This document shows, piece by piece, positions 6,864 to 14,180 of a stretch of DNA of 18,659 nucleotides. Below the pieces are notes generated by a model. That model did not search any database, was not told where the DNA came from, and worked only from the letters and a program-made list of their open reading frames with translations. The translations under genes and the position numbers were made by a program. Numbering within the stretch: position 1 is the first letter of the stretch; the number at the start of each line of letters is the position of its first letter. The stretch lies in NCBI GenBank assembly GCA_036557785.1, contig DATBGZ010000035.1, positions 1 through 18,659 on the forward strand. The letters run 5' to 3'. The stretch is from DATBGZ01 sp036557785. Its GTDB lineage: Bacteria; Actinomycetota; Actinomycetes; Mycobacteriales; Micromonosporaceae.

Positions 6864-7847
6864 ATGTCGCGCGAGCGCACGAGGTACGTCTACCTCGGCC
6901 CGGAGGGGACCTTCGCCGAACAGGCGTTGCGCACGCTGATCGGCGTCCCCCTCGGCGCGCCGGCGCGGGGGCCGGCCCGCGCCGGGGGCCGGCTGGATCC
7001 CGTGCCGAGCGTGCCCGAGGCGTTGGACGAGGTCCGCTCGGGGCAGGCCGACGCGGCGCTGGTGCCACTGGAGAACTCGATCGGCGGCTCTGAGGGGGTG
7101 ACTCTCGATGAGATGGCGGGCGGCGCACCGCTGATGATCATCCGCGAGGTGGTCCTCGCCGTGAACTTCGTCCTCGCCGCCCGGGCTCCGGTTCCGCTCG
7201 CGGAGCTACGGACGATCGGGGCACACCCGAACGCGGCCCGGCAGTGCCGGGGTTGGCTTCGCGATCACGCTCCCGGCGCCGTGGTGATGGAGGTGCTCTC
7301 CAACGGAGCTGCCGCGCTCGCCGCGGCGGACGCCACCTACGACGCGGCGATCTGTGCTCCCGTTGGTGCGCAGCGCAACCGGCTCACCGTCGTCGCGGAC
7401 GCCATCGCCGATCACAAGGACTCGCTGACCCGGTTCGCGCTCATCGCCCGCCCCGGCCCACCGCCGGAGCCGACGGGCGACGATGTCACGTCGCTTGCGG
7501 TCTATATCTCGGCCGACCGGGTCGGCGCCCTGTTGGCGGTGCTGACCGAACTGGCCGTCCGCGGGGTCAACCTCACCCGCATCGAGTCGCGCCCCACGGG
7601 CGAACGGCTGGGCCGGTACGCCTTCTTCCTCGACTGCACGGGACATGTCGCGCAGGCGCGGATGGGCGAGGCGCTGCAGGGCCTGCACCGCGTCTGCGCC
7701 GAGGTGAAGTTCCTCGGCTCGTACCCGCGTGCCCGCCTCCCCGGCGGACCGGCCGGCCCGGTCACCCCCGCACCGATCGGTACCAGCGACGAGGACTTCG
7801 CCGAGTCGCAGGCGTGGCTCGACCGCCTCCGGGCCGACGGTTCCTGA
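6864..7847 (+). CDS. pheA: Prephenate dehydratase
   Basis: A monofunctional prephenate dehydratase of 327 residues, converting prephenate to phenylpyruvate in phenylalanine biosynthesis in the cytosol. The catalytic domain starts with YLGPEGTFAEQAL (10-22). It contains PLENSIGGSEG (68-78) and ends with the active-site motif DSLTRFALIA, with Thr189-Arg190-Phe191. The C-terminal ACT domain (about 208-285) carries the phenylalanine-binding ESRPTG motif (241-246) and RYAFFLDCTGH. A Gly/Ala/Pro-rich insertion of about 15 residues follows the first helix (about 30-45), and a Pro-rich tail extends past the ACT domain. The gene follows the ACT-only gene by 5 bp and converges on the metallopeptidase gene. 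Feedback by phenylalanine is expected from the ACT motif. Start is the first ATG before the family motif. Confidence 0.96.
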   Translation: MSRERTRYVYLGPEGTFAEQALRTLIGVPLGAPARGPARAGGRLDPVPSVPEALDEVRSGQADAALVPLENSIGGSEGVTLDEMAGGAPLMIIREVVLAVNFVLAARAPVPLAELRTIGAHPNAARQCRGWLRDHAPGAVVMEVLSNGAAALAAADATYDAAICAPVGAQRNRLTVVADAIADHKDSLTRFALIARPGPPPEPTGDDVTSLAVYISADRVGALLAVLTELAVRGVNLTRIESRPTGERLGRYAFFLDCTGHVAQARMGEALQGLHRVCAEVKFLGSYPRARLPGGPAGPVTPAPIGTSDEDFAESQAWLDRLRADGS

Positions 7848-7870
7848 CCGCGGACATCGAAGACCCCCGA

Positions 7871-8224
7871 CTAGTCCCAGCCGAGCTCGTGGAGTCGTTC
7901 GTCGTCGATGCCGAAATGGTGGGCGATCTCGTGGACCACGGTGGTGGCCACCTCGTCGACGACATCGTCCTCGGTGTCGCAGATCCGCAGCGTGGGGTTG
8001 CGGTAGATGATGATGCGGTCGGGCAGCACCCCGCCGTAGTGCCAGCCTCGTTCCGTCAGGGCGAAGCCCTCGTAGATGCCGAGCAGGTCAGGGTCGTCGC
8101 CCTCGGGGTCGTCCTCGACGAGGATCACCACGTTGTCCATCAGGTCGAGCAGATCGCCCGGCACCTCGTCCAGGGCCTCGGAGACGAGCTCCTCGAACCG
8201 CTTCCTCCCCATGGCGACGGGCAC
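7871..8224 (-). CDS. Zincin-like minimal metallopeptidase (Rv3836-type)
   Basis: A 117-residue protein of the small zincin-like metallopeptidase family (formerly DUF1025). It has the zinc motif HEIAH (His98, Glu99, His102) in VATTVVHEIAHHFGIDDERLHELGW. An acidic residue after the second histidine pair (Asp107 or Asp108) is the likely third ligand. The upstream part is a small domain with an acidic loop VEDDPEGDDPDLLGIYEG and the strand PDRIIIYRNP. There is no signal peptide, so it acts in the cytosol; physiological substrates of this family are unknown. The GTG start at 8224 is favoured because CAGAAT lies six bases upstream; the ATG four codons later is the alternative. The association with pheA and serS is also seen in mycobacteria, as I recall. 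Confidence 0.9.
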   Translation of the reverse strand: MPVAMGRKRFEELVSEALDEVPGDLLDLMDNVVILVEDDPEGDDPDLLGIYEGFALTERGWHYGGVLPDRIIIYRNPTLRICDTEDDVVDEVATTVVHEIAHHFGIDDERLHELGWD

Positions 8225-8230
8225 GGTCCC

Positions 8231-8236
8231 ATTCTG
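8231..8236 (-). promoter_or_regulatory. Putative -10 of leaderless metallopeptidase transcript
   Basis: The minus strand has CAGAAT, six bases (gggacc), then GTG. It is identical in hexamer and spacing to the flavin reductase gene. It overlaps the end of the hairpin at 8234-8261. Confidence 0.45.
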
Positions 8237-8261
8237 CCGAGCCCACGATGGCTCGCGGCAG
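8234..8261 (-). terminator. Hairpin after OsmC gene, possible terminator
   Basis: CTGCCGAGCC at 8234-8243 pairs with GGCTCG-C-GGCAG at 8250-8261, giving a 10- to 11-bp GC-rich stem with one bulged base and a 6-base loop. It lies 38 bases past the OsmC stop and just before the metallopeptidase start. There is no T tract, which is common for actinobacterial terminators. It could equally be an attenuator or operator for the metallopeptidase gene. Confidence 0.45.
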
Positions 8262-8298
8262 ACCGGCCCGGCCTACCGCAAACGCGCCGGCCTGCGCC

Positions 8299-8727
8299 TC
8301 AGGCGAGACTGGCGGAGAGGGTGATCTCGGTGCCCGGTGCGAGCAGGCGCGAGATCGGGCAGCCATCCTTCGTCGCGGCCGCGATCTTCTGGAACTCGGC
8401 GTTGTCGATGCCGGTGACGGTCGCGGTGGTGACCAGATCGATGCGGGTCACGGTCGGTGCGCCCGCCACCTGGTCGAAGTGCACGCTCGCGGTGGTGTCG
8501 ATCGCCCCCGGCGGGAACCCGGCGTCGGCCAGGCCCTTCGACAAAGCCATGGAGTAGCAGCCCGCGTGGGCCGCCCCGAGAAGCTCCTCGGGGTTCGTGC
8601 CCTCGCCCTCCTCGAAGCGGGACTTGAACGAGTACGGGCCCGAGAGCCCACCCTTGCCGGTACGCATGACGCCGGAGCCCTCCGTGAGGGTCCCCTCCCA
8701 ACGGGCGTTCGCGGTGCGGATAGCCAT
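8299..8727 (-). CDS. OsmC family peroxiredoxin
   Basis: A 142-residue OsmC-type thiol peroxidase, which reduces organic hydroperoxides in the cytosol. Family marks are the N-terminal AIRTANARWEGTLTEGSG and the first catalytic cysteine in TNPEELLGAAHAGCYSMALS (Cys57). The second cysteine is in DGCPISRLL (Cys123). Both reactive cysteines and the Glu of the PEE motif are present, so it should be active. Length is normal. The ATG at 8727 is preceded by TAGCCT seven bases upstream and has no Shine-Dalgarno; longer in-frame starts overlap the divergent promoter region. It is divergent from the FAD oxidoreductase (70-bp gap) and followed on the same strand by the metallopeptidase. It is nearer the OsmC peroxidase subfamily than Ohr, judging by the motif. 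Confidence 0.93.
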   Translation of the reverse strand: MAIRTANARWEGTLTEGSGVMRTGKGGLSGPYSFKSRFEEGEGTNPEELLGAAHAGCYSMALSKGLADAGFPPGAIDTTASVHFDQVAGAPTVTRIDLVTTATVTGIDNAEFQKIAAATKDGCPISRLLAPGTEITLSASLA

Positions 8728-8734
8728 GCAGATG

Positions 8735-8740
8735 AGGCTA
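8735..8740 (-). promoter_or_regulatory. Putative -10 of leaderless OsmC transcript
   Basis: On the minus strand TAGCCT precedes the ATG at 8727 by seven bases. It is the same hexamer as before the ACT-domain gene. No Shine-Dalgarno is present. Confidence 0.45.
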
Positions 8741-8785
8741 CCCAATTCGTGGCGGACCCACGCTCGTCGCGCCCGAACGTGACGC

Positions 8786-8791
8786 GAGGAT
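8786..8791 (+). promoter_or_regulatory. GAGGAT element before FAD oxidoreductase: -10 or ribosome site
   Basis: GAGGAT lies six bases before the ATG at 8798. It fits the leaderless hexamer pattern of this window, but its GAGG could instead serve as a Shine-Dalgarno. The two readings cannot be separated by eye. Confidence 0.3.
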
Positions 8792-8797
8792 AGGTGC

Positions 8798-10405
8798 ATG
8801 GGTACGGACGCGCTCCCCGCTGGCAGTGTCGATGTCGCGATCATCGGGGGTGGGCACAACGGTCTCGTGGCCGCCGCCTACCTGGCGCGGGCCGGGCGAC
8901 GGGCGGTCGTGCTCGAACGCCGGCACGTGGTTGGCGGCGCGGCCGTCTCGGAGCGACCGTTCGGACCGGACTATCTGGTCACGAGCCTGTCCTATGTGGT
9001 GAGCCTGCTGCCGGCGGACATGGTGCGCGACCTGCGGCTGCGCGAGCACGGTTACCACGTCTACCCGCAGGGCCCGTACTTCGCGCCACGCCGGGACGGA
9101 ACCTACCTGAGCCTGCCGGCGGATCCGGCGCTGCGGCACCAGCGGATCGCCGCGTTCGCCGAGGCCGACGCGCGAGCTTACGAACGCTGGGAGGCGTGGC
9201 TCGCGGGCCTCGGTCGCCTCGTCGGACCGCTGCTGCACCGGATCCCGCCGAAGCTCGGCAGCAAGCGTCCCCGTGACTTGCTCGACCAGGCGGCGCTGCT
9301 GCCGATCCTGCGCAACCTGGACGTACGGTCCGCCTTCGACCTCACCCGACTCTTCACGAGCAGCATCGCCGACCTGGTGGAGAACTGGTTCGCCTCCGAC
9401 GCCATGCGTGGCCTGCTGTCGGTATCCGGGGTCATCGGTACCTGGGCCGGCCCGCGAAGTCCGGGCACCGCGTTCGTGATGCTGCACCACCACCTCGACC
9501 AGTCCGGCTCTTCGGGGGCGGGCTGGGGTTTTCCTCGGGGAGGCATGGGCGCGGTGACCGAGGCCCTGGCGGCCTCGGCCCGCTCGTTCGGGGCAACGAT
9601 CCTGACCGATGCCGAGGTGGCGCGCATCGAGGTCCGCGACGAGGCCGCGACCGGGGTCACGCTCGCCGATGGCCGCAGCATCGATGCCCGTACGGTCATC
9701 ACCACGGCCCATCCCGCGATCAGCTTCCTGCGCCTGGTCGACCGGGCGGCGCTGCCCCCGGACTTCGTGCAGGACATCGAAGCGTGGAGGTCGAGATCCG
9801 GCACGGTCAAGGTGAACCTCGCGGTCGACCGGCTGCCGGTCTTCACCGCGCACCCGCAGCCCGACCCGCAGATCTATGGCGGGACGATCGTGCTCGCCGA
9901 ATCGCTGGAGGAGATCGAGACCTCGTTCCAGGAGGCGGTCGCGGGCCGGGCTGCGACGCGCCCCTTCGCCGACCTCTGCATTCCCAGCGTCTTCGACGAC
10001 ACCCTCGCGCCCGAGGGAGGGCACGTCATCAGCGCGTTCACCCAGTGGGTGCCGCACACGTGGGCCGACGTGCCCGACCCGGCCGAGCTGGCCGCCTATG
10101 CCGACCGGCTGGTGCAACGGCTGGATCAGCTCGCCCCGGGCTTCGCATCGTCCATTGTGGGCAGACAGGTGATCGGACCCCATGAGCTGCAGACCGAGTA
10201 CGGGCTCGTCGGGGGGAACATCTTCCACGGTGAGCTGACCCCGGGCCAGCTCTTCCACTGCCGGCCCGCCGCCGGCTACGCCGACCTCAGCACGCCGATC
10301 CGGGGCCTGTTCCAGGCTGGCAGCGCCACCCACGGCGGAGGCGGGGTGACCGGCATCCCGGGCCGCAACGTGGCCCGCCGGGTACTGCGGGGCGGGCGTC
10401 GATAA
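8798..10405 (+). CDS. FAD-dependent oxidoreductase, CrtI/PYROXD2-like
   Basis: A 535-residue flavin amine oxidase/phytoene desaturase-fold protein. The N-terminal dinucleotide-binding motif VDVAIIGGGHNGLVAAAYLARAGRRAVVLE (11-40) binds FAD. VVGGAAVSE follows, as in CrtI-type enzymes. The C-terminus has the second FAD contact, STPIRGLFQAGSATHGGGGVTGIPGRNVARRVL. The pattern HNGL, the overall length and the GGGVTGIPG end are closest to the PYROXD2-like branch, not to carotenoid desaturases proper. No carotenoid genes are in the window. The substrate is unknown. Start ATG immediately precedes the FAD motif, with GAGGAT upstream. It diverges from the OsmC gene, and the membrane-protein gene follows after a 64-bp gap. 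Confidence 0.9.
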   Translation: MGTDALPAGSVDVAIIGGGHNGLVAAAYLARAGRRAVVLERRHVVGGAAVSERPFGPDYLVTSLSYVVSLLPADMVRDLRLREHGYHVYPQGPYFAPRRDGTYLSLPADPALRHQRIAAFAEADARAYERWEAWLAGLGRLVGPLLHRIPPKLGSKRPRDLLDQAALLPILRNLDVRSAFDLTRLFTSSIADLVENWFASDAMRGLLSVSGVIGTWAGPRSPGTAFVMLHHHLDQSGSSGAGWGFPRGGMGAVTEALAASARSFGATILTDAEVARIEVRDEAATGVTLADGRSIDARTVITTAHPAISFLRLVDRAALPPDFVQDIEAWRSRSGTVKVNLAVDRLPVFTAHPQPDPQIYGGTIVLAESLEEIETSFQEAVAGRAATRPFADLCIPSVFDDTLAPEGGHVISAFTQWVPHTWADVPDPAELAAYADRLVQRLDQLAPGFASSIVGRQVIGPHELQTEYGLVGGNIFHGELTPGQLFHCRPAAGYADLSTPIRGLFQAGSATHGGGGVTGIPGRNVARRVLRGGRR

Positions 10406-10408
10406 CGG

Positions 10409-10436
10409 TACGGTTACGGCTAGCTCGGAGCGAGCT
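10409..10436 (+). promoter_or_regulatory. TACGGT hexamer plus 6-bp inverted repeat upstream of membrane protein
   Basis: TACGGT at 10409-10414, possibly a -10, is followed by AGCTCG-GAG-CGAGCT at 10422-10436, near where transcription would begin. The inverted repeat could be an operator or a 5' hairpin. No -35 was recognised. TACGGT is common in this GC-rich DNA, so the promoter call is weak. Confidence 0.3.
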
Positions 10437-10469
10437 GTGGTGTGCAGGGGTGGCGGCGAGGAGGCGGCA

Positions 10470-11309
10470 ATGCAGGACGAGTTGGTGGGGGGACCGCCGG
10501 CACCGGGCTTGGTTCGCAGGCTGCTCGGGCCCCGGGCGGGTTCGGCTGCCACGCCCGCGCTCGTCGCCGGGCTCGTCGGCGTCGCGGCCCTGATCGCCGC
10601 GCTGGTGCTGGACTGGCAGCACGTCACCTTCTCGCAGGACCCCGACATCGTGTCGACCACGGAAGGCGATCCATCGAACCTCACGCTGGCGCTCGGCCTG
10701 AGCGGCTCCGGCCTGAGCGGGGTGTACGCCCTCGGGGTGATCGGCCTGATCGCGCTCGTGGGCCTGGCCATCAGCCGACCCGACCTGGCCGCGGGAGCGC
10801 GGCTGGCCGCCTCGGGCGTGGGGCTCGGCGTCGGCGGCGTCGTGGTCGCGATGATCATCCAGATGCGCCACTGGGTGACGCAGCTCTACGAGGGCGGTGG
10901 CCTGACGGCGGCTGTGGTGTCGGGGAACTCGGACAGCCTGCAGCAACTCATGGACAACTCGCGGTTCACAGTCCAGCCGGGTCTGTACGCCGGGGGGGCC
11001 GCGGTGGTGGTTCTGGTCGCCGGGGTGTGGCTCGCCGCCCGACCCGCGCGTTCGCCTCTGCCGGCCGCGCCCGCCGAGGTGGCATCCACCGCGACCGCAC
11101 CGCTGGCACCCGCGCCGGCGGTACAGACGTCGCCGCCCGCACCCCCCGTCGAGCAACCGGCCGCGCCGCCCTCCCTCTATGGGCCGCCGTCCCCGGCACC
11201 GGAGTGGTCGCGGCAGGAGGCGACCCGGGTCGGGTACGCCGACGGGCTCTCCGTGGCCCCAGCGGGATCCGTCGACATAGGTACGCAGACCGATATCCTG
11301 CGCAACTGA
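10470..11309 (+). CDS. Four-helix membrane protein with Pro/Ala-rich tail
   Basis: A 279-residue integral membrane protein that I do not recognise as a named family. Predicted helices by hydrophobicity are at about 29-47, 83-101, 111-131 and 170-190. The first loop (48-80) is about 30 residues, and a second of about 38 (132-169) contains SDSLQQLMDNSRFTVQPGLY. With four helices both ends lie on the same side. The tail from about 191 is rich in Pro and Ala and probably disordered, ending in SVDIGTQTDILRN. ATG at 10470 was chosen for GAGGAGG at 10458-10464, five bases upstream; the frame is open a little further but without a better ribosome site. It lies upstream of serS. In Mycobacterium a membrane protein gene (Rv3835) also lies beside serS, but I cannot claim homology. 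Confidence 0.85.
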   Translation: MQDELVGGPPAPGLVRRLLGPRAGSAATPALVAGLVGVAALIAALVLDWQHVTFSQDPDIVSTTEGDPSNLTLALGLSGSGLSGVYALGVIGLIALVGLAISRPDLAAGARLAASGVGLGVGGVVVAMIIQMRHWVTQLYEGGGLTAAVVSGNSDSLQQLMDNSRFTVQPGLYAGGAAVVVLVAGVWLAARPARSPLPAAPAEVASTATAPLAPAPAVQTSPPAPPVEQPAAPPSLYGPPSPAPEWSRQEATRVGYADGLSVAPAGSVDIGTQTDILRN

Positions 11310-11353
11310 CCGTACGGCCGACATATCGCCGTGAGCGGGCGCGGGCCGGCCGG

Positions 11354-11359
11354 TAGGCT
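11354..11359 (+). promoter_or_regulatory. Putative -10 of leaderless serS transcript
   Basis: TAGGCT is followed by seven bases (cgatgcc) and the GTG at 11367. There is no Shine-Dalgarno. The same hexamer precedes the DUF5926 gene. Confidence 0.5.
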
Positions 11360-11366
11360 CGATGCC

Positions 11367-12635
11367 GTGATTGACCTGCGGTTGCTGCGCGACGACCCCG
11401 ACCTGGTGCGAGCAAGCCAGCGCGCCCGGGGAGCCTCGGAGTCCCTCGTGGACGAACTGCTGCGGGCCGACGAGGCACGCCGTTCGACGCTGCAGTCGTT
11501 TGAGGCCCTGCGGGCCGAACAGAAGCAACTGTCCGACCGGATGCGTACGGTCAAGCCCGAGGAGAAGGCCGCCCTCGGCAAGCGCACCAAGCAACTCTCG
11601 GCGCAGGTCAAGGCGGCCGCCGCGGCGAAGGACGAGGCCGAGGCGGCGCTACGGGCGGCGCACCTGGCGATCCCGAACGTCATCGAGCCGGAGACCCCAG
11701 CCGGCGGCGAGGACGACTACGTGGTGGCCCGTGAAGTGGGCACGAAGCCCACCATCGCCGAGCCGCTCGACCACCTCGAGCTCGGCGAGCGGCTCGGTGC
11801 CATCGACATGGATCGCGGGGCGAAGGTCTCCGGCAGTCGGTTCTACTTCCTCACCGGCCCCGGCGCGCTGCTCCAGCTCGGGATGCTCCAACTCGCGATC
11901 GCCCAGGCGGTCGAGTACGGCTTCACGCCGGTGATCACGCCGGCGCTGGTGAAGCCGTCGGCCATGGAGGGCACCGGCTTCCTCGGCGCGCATGCCGCGG
12001 AGGTGTACCGCCTCGAGGCCGACGACCTCTACCTCGTCGGCACGTCGGAGGTACCGCTGGCGGCGTTGCACAGCGACGAGATCCTCGACCTGCCCGCCGG
12101 CCAGCCCCGCCGTTACGCCGGATGGTCGTCATGCTTTCGCCGGGAGGCCGGCTCGTACGGAAAGGACACCCGCGGCATCATCCGCGTGCACCAGTTCGAC
12201 AAGGTCGAGATGTTCTCGTACTGCCGGCCCGACGAGGCGCACGATGAGCACCTGCGGCTGCTCGCCTGGGAGGAGGAGATGCTCGCCAAGGTCGAGCTCC
12301 CGTACCGGGTGATCGATGTGGCGGCGGGTGACCTGGGCTCCAGCGCGGCCCGAAAGTACGACTGTGAGGCGTGGGTCCCGTCGCAGGGCCGGTACCGCGA
12401 GCTCACCTCGACATCGAACTGCACCACCTTCCAGGCGCGCCGGCTCGGGGTCCGCTACCGGGACGACGACGGGCGCCCGCAGCCCGCGGCCACGCTCAAC
12501 GGCACGCTCGCCACCACCCGGTGGATCGTCGCGATCCTGGAGAACCACCAGCAGCCCGATGGCTCGGTCACGGTGCCCAAGGCGCTGCAGCCCTACCTGG
12601 GTGGCCGCGACGTCATCGAGCCGATCGCCCGCTGA
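11367..12635 (+). CDS. serS: Seryl-tRNA synthetase
   Basis: A 422-residue class II seryl-tRNA synthetase that charges tRNA-Ser (and tRNA-Sec where present) in the cytosol. The N-terminal arm is a long antiparallel coiled coil (about 28-100), rich in Glu, Arg, Lys and Ala, which contacts the long variable arm of tRNA-Ser. The catalytic core has the serine-binding TSE loop GTSEVPLAAL (225-234). Motif 2 is FRREAGSYGKDTRGIIRVHQFDKVEMF (257-283), and motif 3 is NGTLATTRWIVAILENHQ (378-395), in the actinobacterial version. The true N-terminus is VIDLRLLRDDP, read from GTG 11367; an in-frame GTG at 11331 lacks family similarity. A tRNA-Ser gene lies 5 kb downstream in the same window. The HAD phosphatase gene follows on the same strand. 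Confidence 0.97.
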   Translation: MIDLRLLRDDPDLVRASQRARGASESLVDELLRADEARRSTLQSFEALRAEQKQLSDRMRTVKPEEKAALGKRTKQLSAQVKAAAAAKDEAEAALRAAHLAIPNVIEPETPAGGEDDYVVAREVGTKPTIAEPLDHLELGERLGAIDMDRGAKVSGSRFYFLTGPGALLQLGMLQLAIAQAVEYGFTPVITPALVKPSAMEGTGFLGAHAAEVYRLEADDLYLVGTSEVPLAALHSDEILDLPAGQPRRYAGWSSCFRREAGSYGKDTRGIIRVHQFDKVEMFSYCRPDEAHDEHLRLLAWEEEMLAKVELPYRVIDVAAGDLGSSAARKYDCEAWVPSQGRYRELTSTSNCTTFQARRLGVRYRDDDGRPQPAATLNGTLATTRWIVAILENHQQPDGSVTVPKALQPYLGGRDVIEPIAR

Positions 12636-12691
12636 CACGTGGTGTTCGCGCGATACCGGGGCCGCCGCTCGCGCAAGCCGCGTATTGTTGT

Positions 12692-12712
12692 CGGCCCGCC
12701 CTGGCGGGGCCG
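12692..12712 (+). terminator. GC-rich hairpin between serS and HAD gene
   Basis: GGCCCGCC at 12693-12700 is followed closely by its imperfect complement GGCGGGGCC at 12703-12711. It lies about 60 bases after the serS stop and 8 bases before the Shine-Dalgarno of the next gene. It could terminate serS or act in the leader of the HAD gene. There is no T tract and the loop is tight, so confidence is low. Confidence 0.25.
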
Positions 12713-12730
12713 CACATACGGAGGCTTGGC

Positions 12731-13549
12731 ATGACGCGCAGTGGGCTGCCGAAGCTTGTCGCGACCGACCTGGACGGCACGTTGGTCCGCAGCGACGAGA
12801 CGGTCTCGGACTACTCGCTCTCGGTACTGCGCAAGGTCAGGGAAGCCGGGGTGACGCTTGTCGGCGTGACGGGACGGGGTGCACGTCTGGTGGAGCTGTG
12901 CCGCCGCGATCTGCCCGATGCCGACCTGCTCGTGCTCGCCAACGGTGCCTACGTCGTCGACCAGCGCGACCCGGACGAGCACCGGGTGCTGCGACGGGAG
13001 CGGATCGCCGGCGCCGATCTCGCCGAGGCGCTGCGCCTCATCGAGCAGACAGTCGGCCCGCTGACCGTGCTCGTGGAGGCGCTCGACGAGCCGCGGATGC
13101 CGCTGTGGGGCGACCCGCACGTCGTGTGGCCATACCCCGAATGGATCCCGTACGACCGTGCCGAGGCCCTTGCCGGTCCGGTCTACAAGGGATTCGCGCG
13201 CGCGGAGGACCTCACCGCCGACGAACTGCTCGCCATCGCGGCCCGCGTGGTGCCCGGGGAGCTGGCGACCGTGACGCAGTCGGGCCTGGGCTATGTGGAA
13301 CTCACCGCACCCGGGGTCGACAAGGCATCGGGCCTCGCCGTGGTCGCGGCCGAACTCGGCATCGATTCGATCGACGCATGTGTCTTCGGCGACATGCCCA
13401 ACGACGTACCGATGTTCCGCTGGGCCGGGTGGCGGCGGGTGGCCGTGGCCAACGCCCACCCGTCGGTGCTCGCGCTCGCCGACGAGGTCACGGCGAGCAA
13501 CGACGCCGACGGGGTCGCGGTCTGGCTCGAGGCCCTGCTCTCGTCCTGA
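12731..13549 (+). CDS. Cof-type HAD-IIB family phosphatase
   Basis: A 272-residue haloacid dehalogenase hydrolase of the Cof/HAD-IIB class, cytosolic and magnesium-dependent, usually acting on sugar phosphates or other small phosphates. Motif I is ATDLDGTLV with nucleophile Asp13 and general acid Asp15. Motif II is VGVTGRG (Thr47). Motif III is Lys198 in GVDKASGL, and motif IV is FGDMPNDVPMF with Asp221 and Asp225. The C2-type cap sits between motifs II and III (about 75-190). GVDKASGL followed by GDMPND is diagnostic for Cof-type members. ATG at 12731 follows GGAGG (12720-12724) by six bases. It lies 95 bp after serS and converges on bpa with a 7-bp gap. The substrate cannot be deduced. Confidence 0.93.
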   Translation: MTRSGLPKLVATDLDGTLVRSDETVSDYSLSVLRKVREAGVTLVGVTGRGARLVELCRRDLPDADLLVLANGAYVVDQRDPDEHRVLRRERIAGADLAEALRLIEQTVGPLTVLVEALDEPRMPLWGDPHVVWPYPEWIPYDRAEALAGPVYKGFARAEDLTADELLAIAARVVPGELATVTQSGLGYVELTAPGVDKASGLAVVAAELGIDSIDACVFGDMPNDVPMFRWAGWRRVAVANAHPSVLALADEVTASNDADGVAVWLEALLSS

Positions 13550-13556
13550 GCCGGGC

Positions 13557-14180
13557 TCAGAGGTACTGGCCCGGGCGGGCGGCGGCGTCGCCGCGGTCCT
13601 CCGGGCGGACCTGACCGCCGGGCGCGCCCGGCATGCCCGGAATGCCCTGTGGCGTCATCGGCAGGGCCCGGCCCGAGCGCATCTGCTCCAGCTGCATGCG
13701 GGCCGCCATCTGCTGCGCGACGAGCGCCGCCTGGATGCCGTGGAAGAGCCCCTCCAGCCACCCGACGAGTTGTGCCTGACCGATGCGTAGTTCGGCCTCC
13801 GTCGGGGTCACGCCCTCCTCGAACGGCAGGGCGATGCGGTCCAGCTCGCTGACGAGCTCAGGAGCCAGTCCCGACTCGAGCTCCTCGATCGAGCGCCGGT
13901 GGATCTCGGAGAGCCGCGCGCGGGCCTTCTCGTCCAGGGGCGCCGCCCGAACCTCCTCCAGGAGCTGCTTGATCATGCTGCCGATCCGCATCACCTTCGC
14001 GGGCTGCCCGATCAGGCGCGACAGGTCCTCCTCCTCGCGCGCGCCCTCGCCCTCGACATCCATCTGCGCGGTTCCGAGCGGCCGCCCGTCCGGGCCTACC
14101 ACGACGACCGTCTGGGGCTGCTGGGGGTCGGGGTTCGACGGCTGGCGGCCCTCGCTCGGGGATTCGCTTCGCTCACTCAT
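13557..14180 (-). CDS. bpa: Bacterial proteasome activator (Bpa/PafE)
   Basis: A 207-residue homologue of mycobacterial Bpa (PafE, Rv3780), an ATP-independent ring-forming activator. It docks on the 20S proteasome and opens its gate for unfolded proteins. The conserved core QPAKVMRIGSMIKQLLEEVRAAPLD (59-83) is followed by a helical bundle. This has LAPELVSELDRIALPF (105-120) and ELRIGQAQLVGWLEGLFHGIQAALVAQQMAARMQLEQM (130-167). The last four residues are GQYL, the penultimate-tyrosine docking motif for the proteasome. The N-terminal 50 residues (acidic, Gln/Pro-rich) and the Pro/Gly/Met linker before GQYL are disordered. It is somewhat longer than the mycobacterial protein. ATG at 14180 overlaps the stop of a six-codon leader ORF. 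Proteasome genes are not in the window. Confidence 0.95.
   Translation of the reverse strand: MSERSESPSEGRQPSNPDPQQPQTVVVVGPDGRPLGTAQMDVEGEGAREEEDLSRLIGQPAKVMRIGSMIKQLLEEVRAAPLDEKARARLSEIHRRSIEELESGLAPELVSELDRIALPFEEGVTPTEAELRIGQAQLVGWLEGLFHGIQAALVAQQMAARMQLEQMRSGRALPMTPQGIPGMPGAPGGQVRPEDRGDAAARPGQYL

Noticed and set aside
8738..10858. 706-residue minus-strand open frame opposite the FAD oxidoreductase
   Set aside because: Composition is Arg/Gly/Pro/Ala without domains, and the plus strand encodes a recognisable enzyme over the same bases.
12316..13614. 432-residue plus-strand frame overlapping serS and the HAD gene
   Set aside because: It is out of frame with both real genes and almost purely Arg/Gly/Ala/Pro; a third-position artefact.
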